13,788 nucleotides of DNA from Candidatus Kuenenia stuttgartensis (GCA_945861365.1 CAMAUH010000048.1:1-13788); one strand, 5' to 3'. Numbered from the stretch's first letter, positions 7,218 through 13,788 are shown. Made by a program: numbers and translations. Notes: generated from the letters alone by a model not told the origin.

Positions 7218-8788
7218 GGCTCTGGCCTTTCAGTCGGGATGAGCTCCGCCGTGGCAGCAAGTTGCTGCAGCGGCAGGGCAAAGGAGAAATCGGCTCCCTG
7301 GCCTAGCTGGCTGGAGAGTTCGATGCGACTTCCGTGCGCCTGCACGATGCCGCTGGCGACGAACAGGCCGAGGCCGGCGCCGCCGTGGTGGCGCGTCAAC
7401 GGATCCTCGACCTGGAAGAACTTCTCGAAGATGCGGCGCTGGTAGCGCGGGTCGATGCCGATGCCATCGTCGCGAACGGAGAACCGCAGCTGCTCGCCGA
7501 CCGGTTCGATGGCGACGGCCACGCGGCCGCCGTCGCGCGCGAACTTGACCGCGTTCTCGACCAGCGCCTGGCAGGCACGCCGCAGGTCGGCGCGATCGGC
7601 CCACAAGCACCGATCCTGCCCCTGCACGCTCAGCGTCAGCGTGATGCGGCGATCCCGCGCCGGCTGCTCGAACGGTGCCAGCAGCCCGGCCGCGAAATCG
7701 GTGACCGGGATCGTCTCCCGGTCCTGGCCATAGTCCGCGGATTCGAGGTTGCCGAGGTTGATCAGCTTGTCGATCTGGTGCTCGAGCCGCACCGACTGCT
7801 CGCGGATCGCGTCGCACACCCGCTGCTGCCGCTCGGCGAGCTGGCCCAGCGCCCCCTTCGCCATCATCGTGGCGAAGGTCTTGATGCCGGTCAGCGGCGT
7901 GCGCAGTTCGTGCGCGACGATCGACAGGTAGCGGTTCTTCAGCTGGTCGGTCTTGAACTCCGCGGTGACGTCGCGGAGCACGGTCAGCACGCCCGCCGGC
8001 TGGCCGCGGTAGTCCAGCACGCGGCTGGTCATGCACTTGATGTAGAGCAGGTCCTGCTCGTCGTGGTGCACTTCGACCGTCTGCACGGCCTCCTTCTGCG
8101 TCGCCATGCGCGCGTGGTCCGCCGATAGCGTCGCCAGCAGGTCGGTGCGTCCTTGCAGCGCCGCCAGCGGCTTGCCGATGACGACGAACGACTTCGCGCC
8201 GAGCAGATCTTCGGCCACCGGGTTCATCAACGCGACGTTGCCGCCGCGGTCGACGAACACGATGCCATCCATGATGTTGGTGATGATGGTAATCATCCGC
8301 GACAGGTCGAGGAAGAAGGTCTCCTGGGACTCCCGATAGCGCTCGGCCTCACGCGAACATCGCCGCCGCAGCTCGTCCGACTGAAAGCGCAACCGCCGAT
8401 TCTCCTCGCGCGCCCGCTCCGAAGCGGTGCTGCGCGCGGCGACGCGCTGCAGCAGGGCTTCGATCGCACTCGCACCGGCCGCGACCGAGAACACCCCGGC
8501 ACAACCCAGCGCCATGGCCTGTTCGTAGTCGGCCGCCGACGGGGCTTGCGCCACCGCCAGCAGCAGCGGCACGCCATGCTCCTGGGCCACCGGCAGCAGC
8601 TCTGCAGTGCTGTCCACGTCGGCCTGGAACAGCAGCGCATGGCAACGCCGCTGGCCCAGCAACGACCGCGCATCGGCCAAAGAGGGCGCCACGAGGCACT
8701 CTGCGCCCACCGACTCCAGCAGTCCCGTACACCGCAGCGCGAGCGCGGCATCGGGTACGTGGATCAGCATGCTCGCGGTCGAAGCCAT
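7178..8788 (-). CDS. Sensor histidine kinase: pseudo-receiver, coiled coil, PAS, HisKA, HATPase
   Basis: This is a 536-residue cytoplasmic kinase with no membrane helix. Domains in order are a receiver-like fold (about 6-117), a coiled-coil linker (about 118-157), a PAS domain (about 165-276, beginning near IITNIMDGIVFVDRGGNVAL), HisKA with H-box IVAHELRTPL (His293), and HATPase_c with the N-box Asn412 (ALVENAVKFA), DDGIGID (about 439-445), IFEKFF and GGAGLGLF. The catalytic core is intact. The N-terminal domain has lost receiver residues: VPD replaces the first acidic pair, Gln (in LLFQAD) stands where the phosphoacceptor Asp should be, and the conserved Lys is absent. The start is uncertain: I chose ATG 8788, while GTG 8827 (13 residues longer) and ATG 8770 are possible and none has a good ribosome site. 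It lies between a STAS gene and its presumed regulator, overlapping the latter by 40 bases. The input signal is unknown. Confidence 0.9.
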   Translation of the reverse strand: MASTASMLIHVPDAALALRCTGLLESVGAECLVAPSLADARSLLGQRRCHALLFQADVDSTAELLPVAQEHGVPLLLAVAQAPSAADYEQAMALGCAGVFSVAAGASAIEALLQRVAARSTASERAREENRRLRFQSDELRRRCSREAERYRESQETFFLDLSRMITIITNIMDGIVFVDRGGNVALMNPVAEDLLGAKSFVVIGKPLAALQGRTDLLATLSADHARMATQKEAVQTVEVHHDEQDLLYIKCMTSRVLDYRGQPAGVLTVLRDVTAEFKTDQLKNRYLSIVAHELRTPLTGIKTFATMMAKGALGQLAERQQRVCDAIREQSVRLEHQIDKLINLGNLESADYGQDRETIPVTDFAAGLLAPFEQPARDRRITLTLSVQGQDRCLWADRADLRRACQALVENAVKFARDGGRVAVAIEPVGEQLRFSVRDDGIGIDPRYQRRIFEKFFQVEDPLTRHHGGAGLGLFVASGIVQAHGSRIELSSQLGQGADFSFALPLQQLAATAELIPTERPEPCTEPSSSSKTRS

Positions 8789-8861
8789 TCGCGAACCGGA
8801 CCTGAGGACGGCACCCGCGATGATCACCGCGAGTGCATGGAACGGCGACGAACCCGGCCGC

Positions 8862-9251
8862 CTACTTGCCGCTCTTGATCGCCGCCAACGCGTCGTCTTC
8901 CTTGTCGAAGATCGACAGGTGCTTCGAGATGCGCATGATCTCGAAGATCTTGACGATGAACGGCTTGATGTTGCTCAGGTAGAGCTTGCAGTTGCGCGAC
9001 GACGTGACGTTGTTGGCCACGATGATGAGGCCGACACCGCACGAGTCGATGATCTTCACGTTGTCGAGGTTCAGCACGAAATGCTGGTAGCCCTCCTCGA
9101 TCTTGCTGTTGATCGCTTCCTTCAACGACTCCTTCAGGGAGTCGGTTACGTAGAAGTTCAGACTGCGGTCGTTGAACGAGACGATGGCGGTCTTGTCGTC
9201 CTGCAGTGCGGTGATCGACAAGCCCTGGCTCTTCTTCCCGACGATTTCCAT
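8862..9251 (-). CDS. STAS-domain protein (anti-sigma factor antagonist-like)
   Basis: This 129-residue protein consists of one STAS domain, the fold of SpoIIAA/RsbV anti-sigma antagonists. The diagnostic loop reads NLDNVKIIDSCGVGLIIVAN; Asp69-Ser70 match the Asp-Ser pair of SpoIIAA, where that Ser is phosphorylated by the partner kinase. The next residue, often Ser, is Cys71. The start is the ATG at 9251, preceded by GAGG with a 6-base spacer; a longer reading to 9332 adds an unstructured Arg/Pro-rich leader. No RsbW/SpoIIAB-like kinase, PP2C phosphatase or sigma factor is visible nearby; its neighbour is a histidine kinase gene starting 73 bases downstream. It may tune that kinase or belong to a partner-switching system encoded elsewhere. 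The protein is rich in Lys, Ile and Asn compared with the Ala/Arg-rich proteins around it, which suggests strong constraint on its sequence. Confidence 0.85.
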   Translation of the reverse strand: MEIVGKKSQGLSITALQDDKTAIVSFNDRSLNFYVTDSLKESLKEAINSKIEEGYQHFVLNLDNVKIIDSCGVGLIIVANNVTSSRNCKLYLSNIKPFIVKIFEIMRISKHLSIFDKEDDALAAIKSGK

Positions 9252-9379
9252 GACGTACCTCGTGAGTGCGGGCCGGTTCGCTGGCGCTCGCTCCGAGTCC
9301 ATCGGCTGTCGCCTGGGCCGAAGTTGAGCCATCGCAACGAAAAGGCGCTGACAACGGAGCCGCCGCGTGCGGATCGTCT
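9252..9379 (-). promoter_or_regulatory. Gap upstream of the STAS/kinase cassette; possible promoter
   Basis: These 128 bases are the largest break in the leftward gene series and are the likeliest place for a separate promoter for the STAS cassette. On the minus strand a TTGTCA-like -35 occurs around 9349-9354, but no good -10 lies 16-18 bases beyond it, so the promoter is only a possibility. I see no terminator hairpin with a T-run after the preceding gene. Confidence 0.25.
9258..9261 (-). promoter_or_regulatory. Shine-Dalgarno site deciding the STAS start
   Basis: On the minus strand GAGG lies 6 bases before the ATG at 9251. It places the start 27 codons inside the longest open frame and leaves a 128-base gap to the preceding gene. 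Confidence 0.65.
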
Positions 9380-10216
9380 TCAGCTGTCGGCTTCGGCGGC
9401 CGCGCGATCCACCGCGGGGCGCGGTACCGCGTCGGCCACCGGGGCCACACGCGTGTCGCTCCGGCCAGTCGGCGCGGGACGGTCCTCGGCAGGCTGCCGT
9501 CCGTAGCGGACCCCGACGTTCGAACGCCCGAGCTCACTCAACAACTCGGCGCTCTTGCCGAGGCCCAGCTGGTAGGCCTTGTTCGCCACGCTGGTGACCG
9601 AACGGCCGAGTTCCCGGGCGACCGTCAGGTTGTCGTGCAGGGGATAGAGCGCGCGCAAGCGGTCCACTTCCTCGGCCCGCCAGCGCGGCATGCGGGCCCG
9701 TTCGGGCGCGGCGGCGGCATCGGCGCCCTCGGATCGCGAGCGAACGGCCTCGCCCGCGGCAAACCGCTTGTCCTTCGCCAGGCACAACTCGGCAGCCTTG
9801 CTGCGGATCGCTGCGCGCGACCGCGACAGGCACACCTCCAGATCGGCGTCCCGACGCGTGCCATACAGGTCCTTCAGCAGCACCAGTTCGTCACGTTGCC
9901 ACGGCCCCTGGCGGGCACGGCCACGCAACTGGATGGCGCGGCGCCGGACCTCGGCGGCCGGCCGGCCGAGCAGCACCGACAGCAACCGCAGGTCGAGGGC
10001 GCCCCAAGCCTCCCGCAGCAACGCTTCGTCGCTGGCGGTCCAGTCGCCGCGCCGCGGCGGCACACGCAAGCGATCGAGTGCCTTGCGCTGCACGCTGTCG
10101 GGCGAGCGCCGCAACAGCACCGCCGTCGCCTCGACGCCGCGGCGCGCCAGCAGCTGCCGCAGCCGTTCCAGCTCCTGCACCGACCAGTTGCCGCGGCGCA
10201 GCTGGCGTGCGCTCAT
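9380..10216 (-). CDS. Protein with four Myb/SANT-like helix-turn-helix repeats
   Basis: I do not recognise this 278-residue protein as a named family, but its design is clear. Four units share the pattern W-x(2-4)-[DE]-x-L-x-x-L ... R-S/P-x-x-x-[VI]-x-x-K/R-A-x-x-L, beginning at Trp11, Trp59, Trp106 and Trp179. The first three follow each other with a period of 47-48 residues; the fourth comes after an Ala/Glu-rich linker (about 148-177). Unit four, for example, contains YPLHDNLTVARELGRSVTSV. This matches Myb/SANT-like domains, which use the third helix to contact DNA, so a DNA-binding role is likely; SANT-type protein contact is the alternative. The last 55 residues are Pro/Arg/Ala-rich and look disordered. 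The ATG at 10216 overlaps the ptsI stop by 4 bases (ATGA) and has GGAG at 8 bases spacing, so it is translated with enzyme I. Confidence 0.75.
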   Translation of the reverse strand: MSARQLRRGNWSVQELERLRQLLARRGVEATAVLLRRSPDSVQRKALDRLRVPPRRGDWTASDEALLREAWGALDLRLLSVLLGRPAAEVRRRAIQLRGRARQGPWQRDELVLLKDLYGTRRDADLEVCLSRSRAAIRSKAAELCLAKDKRFAAGEAVRSRSEGADAAAAPERARMPRWRAEEVDRLRALYPLHDNLTVARELGRSVTSVANKAYQLGLGKSAELLSELGRSNVGVRYGRQPAEDRPAPTGRSDTRVAPVADAVPRPAVDRAAAEADS

Positions 10217-11979
10217 CGCTTGGTCTCCGCCGGCGCGCCGAGCTGTCGCACCCAGCGCGGCTGGATCTCGTCCTGCACCAGCCGTCGCACCGCCGACGTC
10301 GACTGCATCGCCAACGCGCGCGTGGCCAGGTCCTGGCACTCGACCAGCGTGAAGCTGCGCAGCATCAGCTTGACGCGCGGCAGGAACACCGGCGCCATCG
10401 ACAGCTCGCGGTAGCCGAGTCCGACCAGCAGCGGCGTGAACCAGTGGTCGCCGGCGATCTCACCGCAGATCGACGCGCTCTTGCCCGCGGCCGCCGCCAT
10501 CGTCGCGATCTGCTGCAGCACCCGCAGCACACCGGGGTGGAACGGGTCGTACATCTTGGCGACGCGCTGGTTGTCGCGATCGATCGCCAGCAGATACTGC
10601 ACCAGATCGTTGGTGCCCACCGACACGAAGTCGGCGATCGGCAGCACGTCGGGCAGCACCGGCACCAGCACCGGCACCTCGACCATGACGCCGAGCTCGA
10701 TCTCCGGATCGAACGGCACCCCGGTCGCCTTCAGGTCCGCGGCCAGCTGGTCGAGCACTTCGCGAACACGCACCACCTCGCTGCGCGTGGTCACCATCGG
10801 CAACAGGATGCGCGCATGGCCCAGCGCACTGGCGCGCAGGATGGCCCGCATCTGCGTGTAGAGGATGTCCGGCCAATCGAGGCACAGACGGATGCCGCGC
10901 CAACCGAGCACCGGGTTGCGTTCTTCCGGCATGCGGAAGTAGCCGAGCGGCTTGTCGCCACCGACGTCGAGCGTGCGGAACGTCACGGGTCGCCCCCGCG
11001 CCCCTTCCATCGCGCGCCGGTACATCGCGACCTGCTCGTCCTCGGTCGGGAACTGCCGGCGTTCCATGAACGCGAACTCGGTGCGGAACAGACCGATGCC
11101 GGCGCAGGCCTCGATCTCGAGGCTCTCGAGATCGCGCACACCTTCGGCGTTGGCCAGCAGCTGCACCGCGGTGCCATCCGGCGTCACCGACGGCTGGAAG
11201 CGCACCTCTTCGATGCGGCGGTCGATCGCGCGCTGTTCGTGCAGGCGCCGCTCATAGTCGGCGAGCTCCTCCGGCGTCGGCTGCAGGATCACGAGGCCGG
11301 CGTCGCCATCGACGATCGCCATGCCGCCGGTCGCCGACTCGAGCATGATCTGCTCGATGCCGACCACGCACGGGATGCCGAGCGAACGCGCCAGGATCGC
11401 GCCGTGCGAGTACTTGCCGCCGTGGGCGGTGACGATGCCGCGGATGTGCGCGCGGTCGAGGATGCCGGCGTCGCTGGGCAGGAACTCGTCGGCGGCGAAC
11501 AGGTAGTCGCTGCCGTTCGCGGTGTACTTCTGCCGTTCGCTGGCGATCAGCGCGCCGACCAGCTGCCGGCCGATGTCGCGCAGGTCGGCGGCGCGCTCGC
11601 GCATCGACGGGTTCTCCATCGCCGCGAACACCCCCTCGTAACGGGCGATCACCCGCTGCAGGGCGACCTCGAGGTTGACGCGATGCTGCGTCACCTCTTG
11701 CTCGACATCACGCCGGAACGTCGCGTCGTGCAGGATCGCCAGCTGCGCGTCGTAGATGCGCACGTCGTGCTTGGCGAGCGCCCCGGCCAGCTCCTGCTGC
11801 AGCGCGGTGAGGTTGGTGGTGACCTCGGCGATCGCGCCCGACAGCCGCGCCTTCTCGGCCGGCACCCCGTCGTCCTTGACCTTCCAGGTCGGGATGTGAT
11901 CGAGCGTCGTGTGGAAGTGCACGATCGGTGCGATCGCGACGCCTCGCGCAGCGGCGGTGCCTTTCAGTTTGCGAGCCAT
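10213..11979 (-). CDS. ptsI: Phosphoenolpyruvate-protein phosphotransferase (PTS enzyme I)
   Basis: Enzyme I transfers phosphate from phosphoenolpyruvate to its own His and then to HPr, the first step of the sugar phosphotransferase system or of regulatory PTS chains in the cytoplasm. The 588-residue length is normal. The N-terminal region and HPr-binding helices come first, then the active-site loop GGKYSHGAILARSLGIPCVV with catalytic His192. The PEP-binding barrel follows, with GLFRTEF (about 296-302), TLDVGGDKPL (about 336-345), VMVEVP, DFVSVGTNDLVQYLLAIDR (Asp458) and the proton-donor Cys505 in CGEIAGD. The loop differs from the usual GGRTSHTA(S)I form. The start is ATG 11979; a TTG at 11988 is possible, and neither has a Shine-Dalgarno site. 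No HPr or enzyme II gene is in the window, and the next gene is the Myb/SANT-like one, so a regulatory role is possible. Confidence 0.94.
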   Translation of the reverse strand: MARKLKGTAAARGVAIAPIVHFHTTLDHIPTWKVKDDGVPAEKARLSGAIAEVTTNLTALQQELAGALAKHDVRIYDAQLAILHDATFRRDVEQEVTQHRVNLEVALQRVIARYEGVFAAMENPSMRERAADLRDIGRQLVGALIASERQKYTANGSDYLFAADEFLPSDAGILDRAHIRGIVTAHGGKYSHGAILARSLGIPCVVGIEQIMLESATGGMAIVDGDAGLVILQPTPEELADYERRLHEQRAIDRRIEEVRFQPSVTPDGTAVQLLANAEGVRDLESLEIEACAGIGLFRTEFAFMERRQFPTEDEQVAMYRRAMEGARGRPVTFRTLDVGGDKPLGYFRMPEERNPVLGWRGIRLCLDWPDILYTQMRAILRASALGHARILLPMVTTRSEVVRVREVLDQLAADLKATGVPFDPEIELGVMVEVPVLVPVLPDVLPIADFVSVGTNDLVQYLLAIDRDNQRVAKMYDPFHPGVLRVLQQIATMAAAAGKSASICGEIAGDHWFTPLLVGLGYRELSMAPVFLPRVKLMLRSFTLVECQDLATRALAMQSTSAVRRLVQDEIQPRWVRQLGAPAETKR

Positions 11980-12084
11980 CGATGGCAAGAGGTTTTGCGA
12001 GACGGTGCCGCACTTTGCAACACATGGGCTTCATCCGGGCTTGGGCCGGAGCCGATCCATGCATGCGAGGGCCGCACCGACACC
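11980..12084. promoter_or_regulatory. Divergent intergenic region between ptsI and the coiled-coil membrane protein
   Basis: These 105 bases must carry promoters for both directions. On the minus strand TTGCAA (near 12014-12019) could be a -35 box for ptsI, but the -10 at 17 bases spacing (CAAAAC) is poor. On the plus strand I find no convincing promoter. TCCGG/CCGGA (12034-12038 and 12046-12050) can pair as a 5-base stem with a 7-base loop, just before the ribosome site of the leader ORF. Confidence 0.3.
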
Positions 12085-12088
12085 ATGA
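12059..12088 (+). CDS. Possible nine-codon leader ORF (MHARAAPTP) before the coiled-coil gene
   Basis: ATG at 12059 opens nine codons and stops at TGA 12086-12088, which overlaps the start codon of the following gene (ATGA). GGAG at 12048-12051 sits 7 bases before this ATG, a good ribosome binding site, whereas the main ATG at 12085 has no GA-rich site at normal distance (GAGGG is 13 bases away). Ribosomes could therefore load on the leader and re-initiate on the main gene. The peptide itself is unremarkable. A chance occurrence is quite possible in sequence this short. Confidence 0.3.
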   Translation: MHARAAPTP

Positions 12089-13542
12089 AGAAGAGCACCC
12101 AACCCGTCTCTGCCGCCGAGTCCCTGCCCACGTTCCTCGACGAGGCGGTGGCAACCGACTCGACCGCAGTGGCGACGGAACCGGATGGTAGCGAGGCTGG
12201 CACCGACGCCGCGGCTGCCGAGGCGACCGCTTTGGAAGCCGAGCCGAGCTCCCACGCTGCGGATGGCGATCCAGCCAATGCCACCGCCCCTGCCGCACCG
12301 ACGCCGGACACGGCCGCGACGAGCGAGCCGGCGCACAAGCCGCGCAATCGCACGGCGCCACGCCCACGCACGGCTGGCGGCGGCGCGCTGACCACCTTCA
12401 CCGGCGCGATCTCGCTGCTGCTCGGCGGCGCCTTGCCGCTGCTGCCCGCGGTCGCCACGAAGCTCGGCGCCTTCGGCCTCGACACCACGACGCTGGTGCT
12501 CGGCGGCCTCGTGCTGTGCGGCGCCGGCATGCAGGCGCGTCGGCTCAGGGGCCTGCAACGCCAGGCCGACGAGGACCGCACCGCGCGCGACGAAGCGATG
12601 TCGAGCCTGCAGCAGGAACTGCGCGAACTGCTGGCCGCACGCCACCCGGAGGGCGGCGAAAGCGACGCCCAGCAGCACGTGTTGCTCGCCGTGCAGCGTC
12701 AGGACGAGAAGGTCAACAACCTGACGAAGGCGATCAAGATGTACGGCAAGCCCATGATGGAGATCGCCAACCAGGGCACCGACCTCGCCGGCAGCATCGC
12801 GGCGGTGAAGACGTTGGTCGACGGCGGCACGGAGAGCACGCGCCAGGCGCTGGCGCGCATGGAGACGCAGTTGCGCACGCAGCAATCGACCCAGAAGCAG
12901 GAACTCGGCGACCTCGGCCGCAGCCTGCAGCAGCTGGCGAGCCGCCTCGAACAGGCGGGCGGCAACGGCTCGGCGACGCTGGCGCCGTTGCAGCAGAAGC
13001 TCGGCCAGATCGAGGTCGCCATCGCCGCGGTCTCGCAACGGCTGGAGGACAACGAAGTCCGCAAGAGCCTGCTGCGCCTCGAAGAGGTCGCCGCGAAGGA
13101 ACGCGAGACGCTGCAGCAGCTGCTGCGCGGCGACGCGGTGGTGAAGGCCAGCACCGAACTGCAGGGCCAGCTCGACCGCGCCACGCGCGGCCTCACCGAA
13201 GGCCTCACGCAACTGCGCGACAACAACCTCGGCGGCCTCGAGACGGCGGTGCGCGAGATCCAGCGCGAAGTGACCGGCGTCGCGACGACGGTCGCGCAGA
13301 TCAACGCCGCGGTGAAGAACGGCGCGCGCGCTGCGGCGGCTGCACCGACTGCCGCCGCTCCGGCTCCGGCCAGCGCGCCGGCCCCGACCCCTGCCCCCGC
13401 GCCCACTGCGGCGCCCGCGGGTTCGACGCCGGCGGCAACTGCCCCGGCCGGCGAAGCCGGCGGCTACCAGACCGGCACCCGCGCGACCACCGGCAAGAAC
13501 GTGCTCGGGGCGATCGCCAAGCTGAAGCAGATGAAGAACTGA
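12085..13542 (+). CDS. Two-helix membrane protein with long coiled coil and low-complexity tails (unknown function)
   Basis: I do not recognise this 485-residue protein. An Ala/Glu/Asp/Pro-rich, probably disordered N-terminus (1-95) ends in a basic stretch (KPRNRTAPRPR). Two hydrophobic segments follow, about 101-123 (LTTFTGAISLLLGGALPLLP) and 133-150 (DTTTLVLGGLVLCGAGM), forming a hairpin in the inner membrane with both ends probably cytoplasmic, as the flanking Arg residues suggest. From about 151 to 412 the sequence is a Gln/Leu/Glu-rich coiled coil with short breaks (GGNGS near 292-296). A Pro/Ala linker (about 414-456) leads to a short C-terminal tail ending KNVLGAIAKLKQMKN, an amphipathic basic helix. 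The plan resembles membrane-anchored scaffolds such as RmuC-like or chemoreceptor-like coiled coils, but no signature of either is present. The ATG at 12085 is the only nearby in-frame start. Confidence 0.75.
   Translation: MKKSTQPVSAAESLPTFLDEAVATDSTAVATEPDGSEAGTDAAAAEATALEAEPSSHAADGDPANATAPAAPTPDTAATSEPAHKPRNRTAPRPRTAGGGALTTFTGAISLLLGGALPLLPAVATKLGAFGLDTTTLVLGGLVLCGAGMQARRLRGLQRQADEDRTARDEAMSSLQQELRELLAARHPEGGESDAQQHVLLAVQRQDEKVNNLTKAIKMYGKPMMEIANQGTDLAGSIAAVKTLVDGGTESTRQALARMETQLRTQQSTQKQELGDLGRSLQQLASRLEQAGGNGSATLAPLQQKLGQIEVAIAAVSQRLEDNEVRKSLLRLEEVAAKERETLQQLLRGDAVVKASTELQGQLDRATRGLTEGLTQLRDNNLGGLETAVREIQREVTGVATTVAQINAAVKNGARAAAAAPTAAAPAPASAPAPTPAPAPTAAPAGSTPAATAPAGEAGGYQTGTRATTGKNVLGAIAKLKQMKN
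13330..13455 (+). repeat. Pro/Ala low-complexity coding segment
   Basis: This GCx/CCx-rich run encodes alternating Ala-Pro units (APAPASAPAPTPAPAPTAAP and on) between the coiled coil and the C-terminal basic helix of the preceding membrane protein. Such linkers are stiff, extended tethers, and its DNA repetitiveness makes length variation among strains likely. Confidence 0.6.
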
Positions 13543-13573
13543 TCGCCCGGCCCGCGCGGCGTAGGCTGCCGCG

Positions 13574-13788
13574 ATGCCGTTCGACGCTGCGCACTGCCCG
13601 CTCTGTGGTGAAGCCAACTCCTGCGCGCTGGCCGACCGCAGCGCGGCGCGTTCGTGCAGCGATTGCTGGTGCGCGCGCACCACGATCGACCCGGCGGTGC
13701 TGGCACGCATCCCGGTGGCCGCACGCGGCGTCGCCTGCGTGTGCGCGCGGTGCGCAGCGACCGGCAACGCCACCACACCGCCGGCCGC
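13574..13788 (+). CDS. Cysteine-rich CWC-domain protein (3' end beyond window)
   Basis: An open frame starts at ATG 13574, 31 bases after the previous stop, and is still open at the window end (71 codons seen). Cys residues are arranged as CPLCGEANSC, then CSDCWC, then a spacer with LARIPVAARG and finally CVCARCA. This matches the Cys_rich_CWC family, small proteins named after the CWC motif, with four Cys pairs that probably bind metal (zinc). Function is unknown in the family. Members are usually about 60-80 residues, so little is missing here. No Shine-Dalgarno site is evident; a weak inverted repeat GCGGC/GCCGC (13556-13572) directly precedes the start. It may be cotranscribed with the coiled-coil gene. 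Confidence 0.75.
   Translation, partial: MPFDAAHCPLCGEANSCALADRSAARSCSDCWCARTTIDPAVLARIPVAARGVACVCARCAATGNATTPPA

Noticed and set aside
10078..12084. Upstream extension of the coiled-coil gene frame back to 10078
   Set aside because: This part lies antisense to ptsI, which has all catalytic motifs; the frame is open only by composition. The true start is the ATG at 12085.
13556..13572. Inverted repeat between the coiled-coil and CWC genes as a terminator
   Set aside because: Only a 5-base stem, no T-run, and it abuts the next start codon.
12031..13776. Open frame of 581 codons on the minus strand opposite the coiled-coil gene
   Set aside because: Arg/Ala/Gly-rich translation with no domain. 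It also runs antisense to the CWC gene, whose Cys motif is unmistakable.

Overview
The window is very GC-rich, densely coded bacterial DNA with gaps mostly under 160 bases. It holds 12 protein genes (two cut by the window edges) and one possible nine-codon leader. I see no rRNA, tRNA, CRISPR array or insertion sequence. The make-up fits a Planctomycetota-like lineage: a CoaB that begins directly at its ligase domain, a lipoprotein TolC/HlyD/MacB-type export operon, many GTG starts, and a STAS/kinase/receiver cluster. This placement is a judgement from gene style; no marker gene is present.

Left part (1-6166). The start of coaB (coenzyme A synthesis) reads leftward off the edge. Diverging from it across a 154-base gap is a tight four-gene rightward operon: a lipoprotein TolC-like outer-membrane factor, a very long lipoprotein HlyD/MacA-like adaptor, a MacB-type ATPase, and a separate MacB-type permease. 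Two junctions are 4-base stop/start overlaps. Together these should form an ATP-driven trans-envelope pump; the substrate is unknown.

Middle part (6188-11979, all leftward). Read in transcription order, this is ptsI (PTS enzyme I), then a translationally coupled protein made of four Myb/SANT-like helix-turn-helix repeats. After a 128-base gap come a STAS-domain protein, a histidine kinase with an N-terminal pseudo-receiver and a PAS domain, a single-domain response regulator, and a degenerate HD-GYP-like protein. The last four look like one signalling cassette. No HPr, no sugar permease, no DNA-binding output regulator and no anti-sigma kinase is visible in the window.

Right part (12059-13788, rightward). 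A 485-residue protein with two membrane helices, a long coiled coil and low-complexity tails diverges from ptsI. A nine-codon leader ORF with a good ribosome binding site ends on its start codon. The window closes inside a short cysteine-rich CWC-domain gene.

The best candidates for something undescribed are the four-repeat Myb/SANT-like protein coupled to ptsI, the STAS/pseudo-receiver kinase/degenerate HD cassette, and the extra C-terminal domain on the export adaptor.
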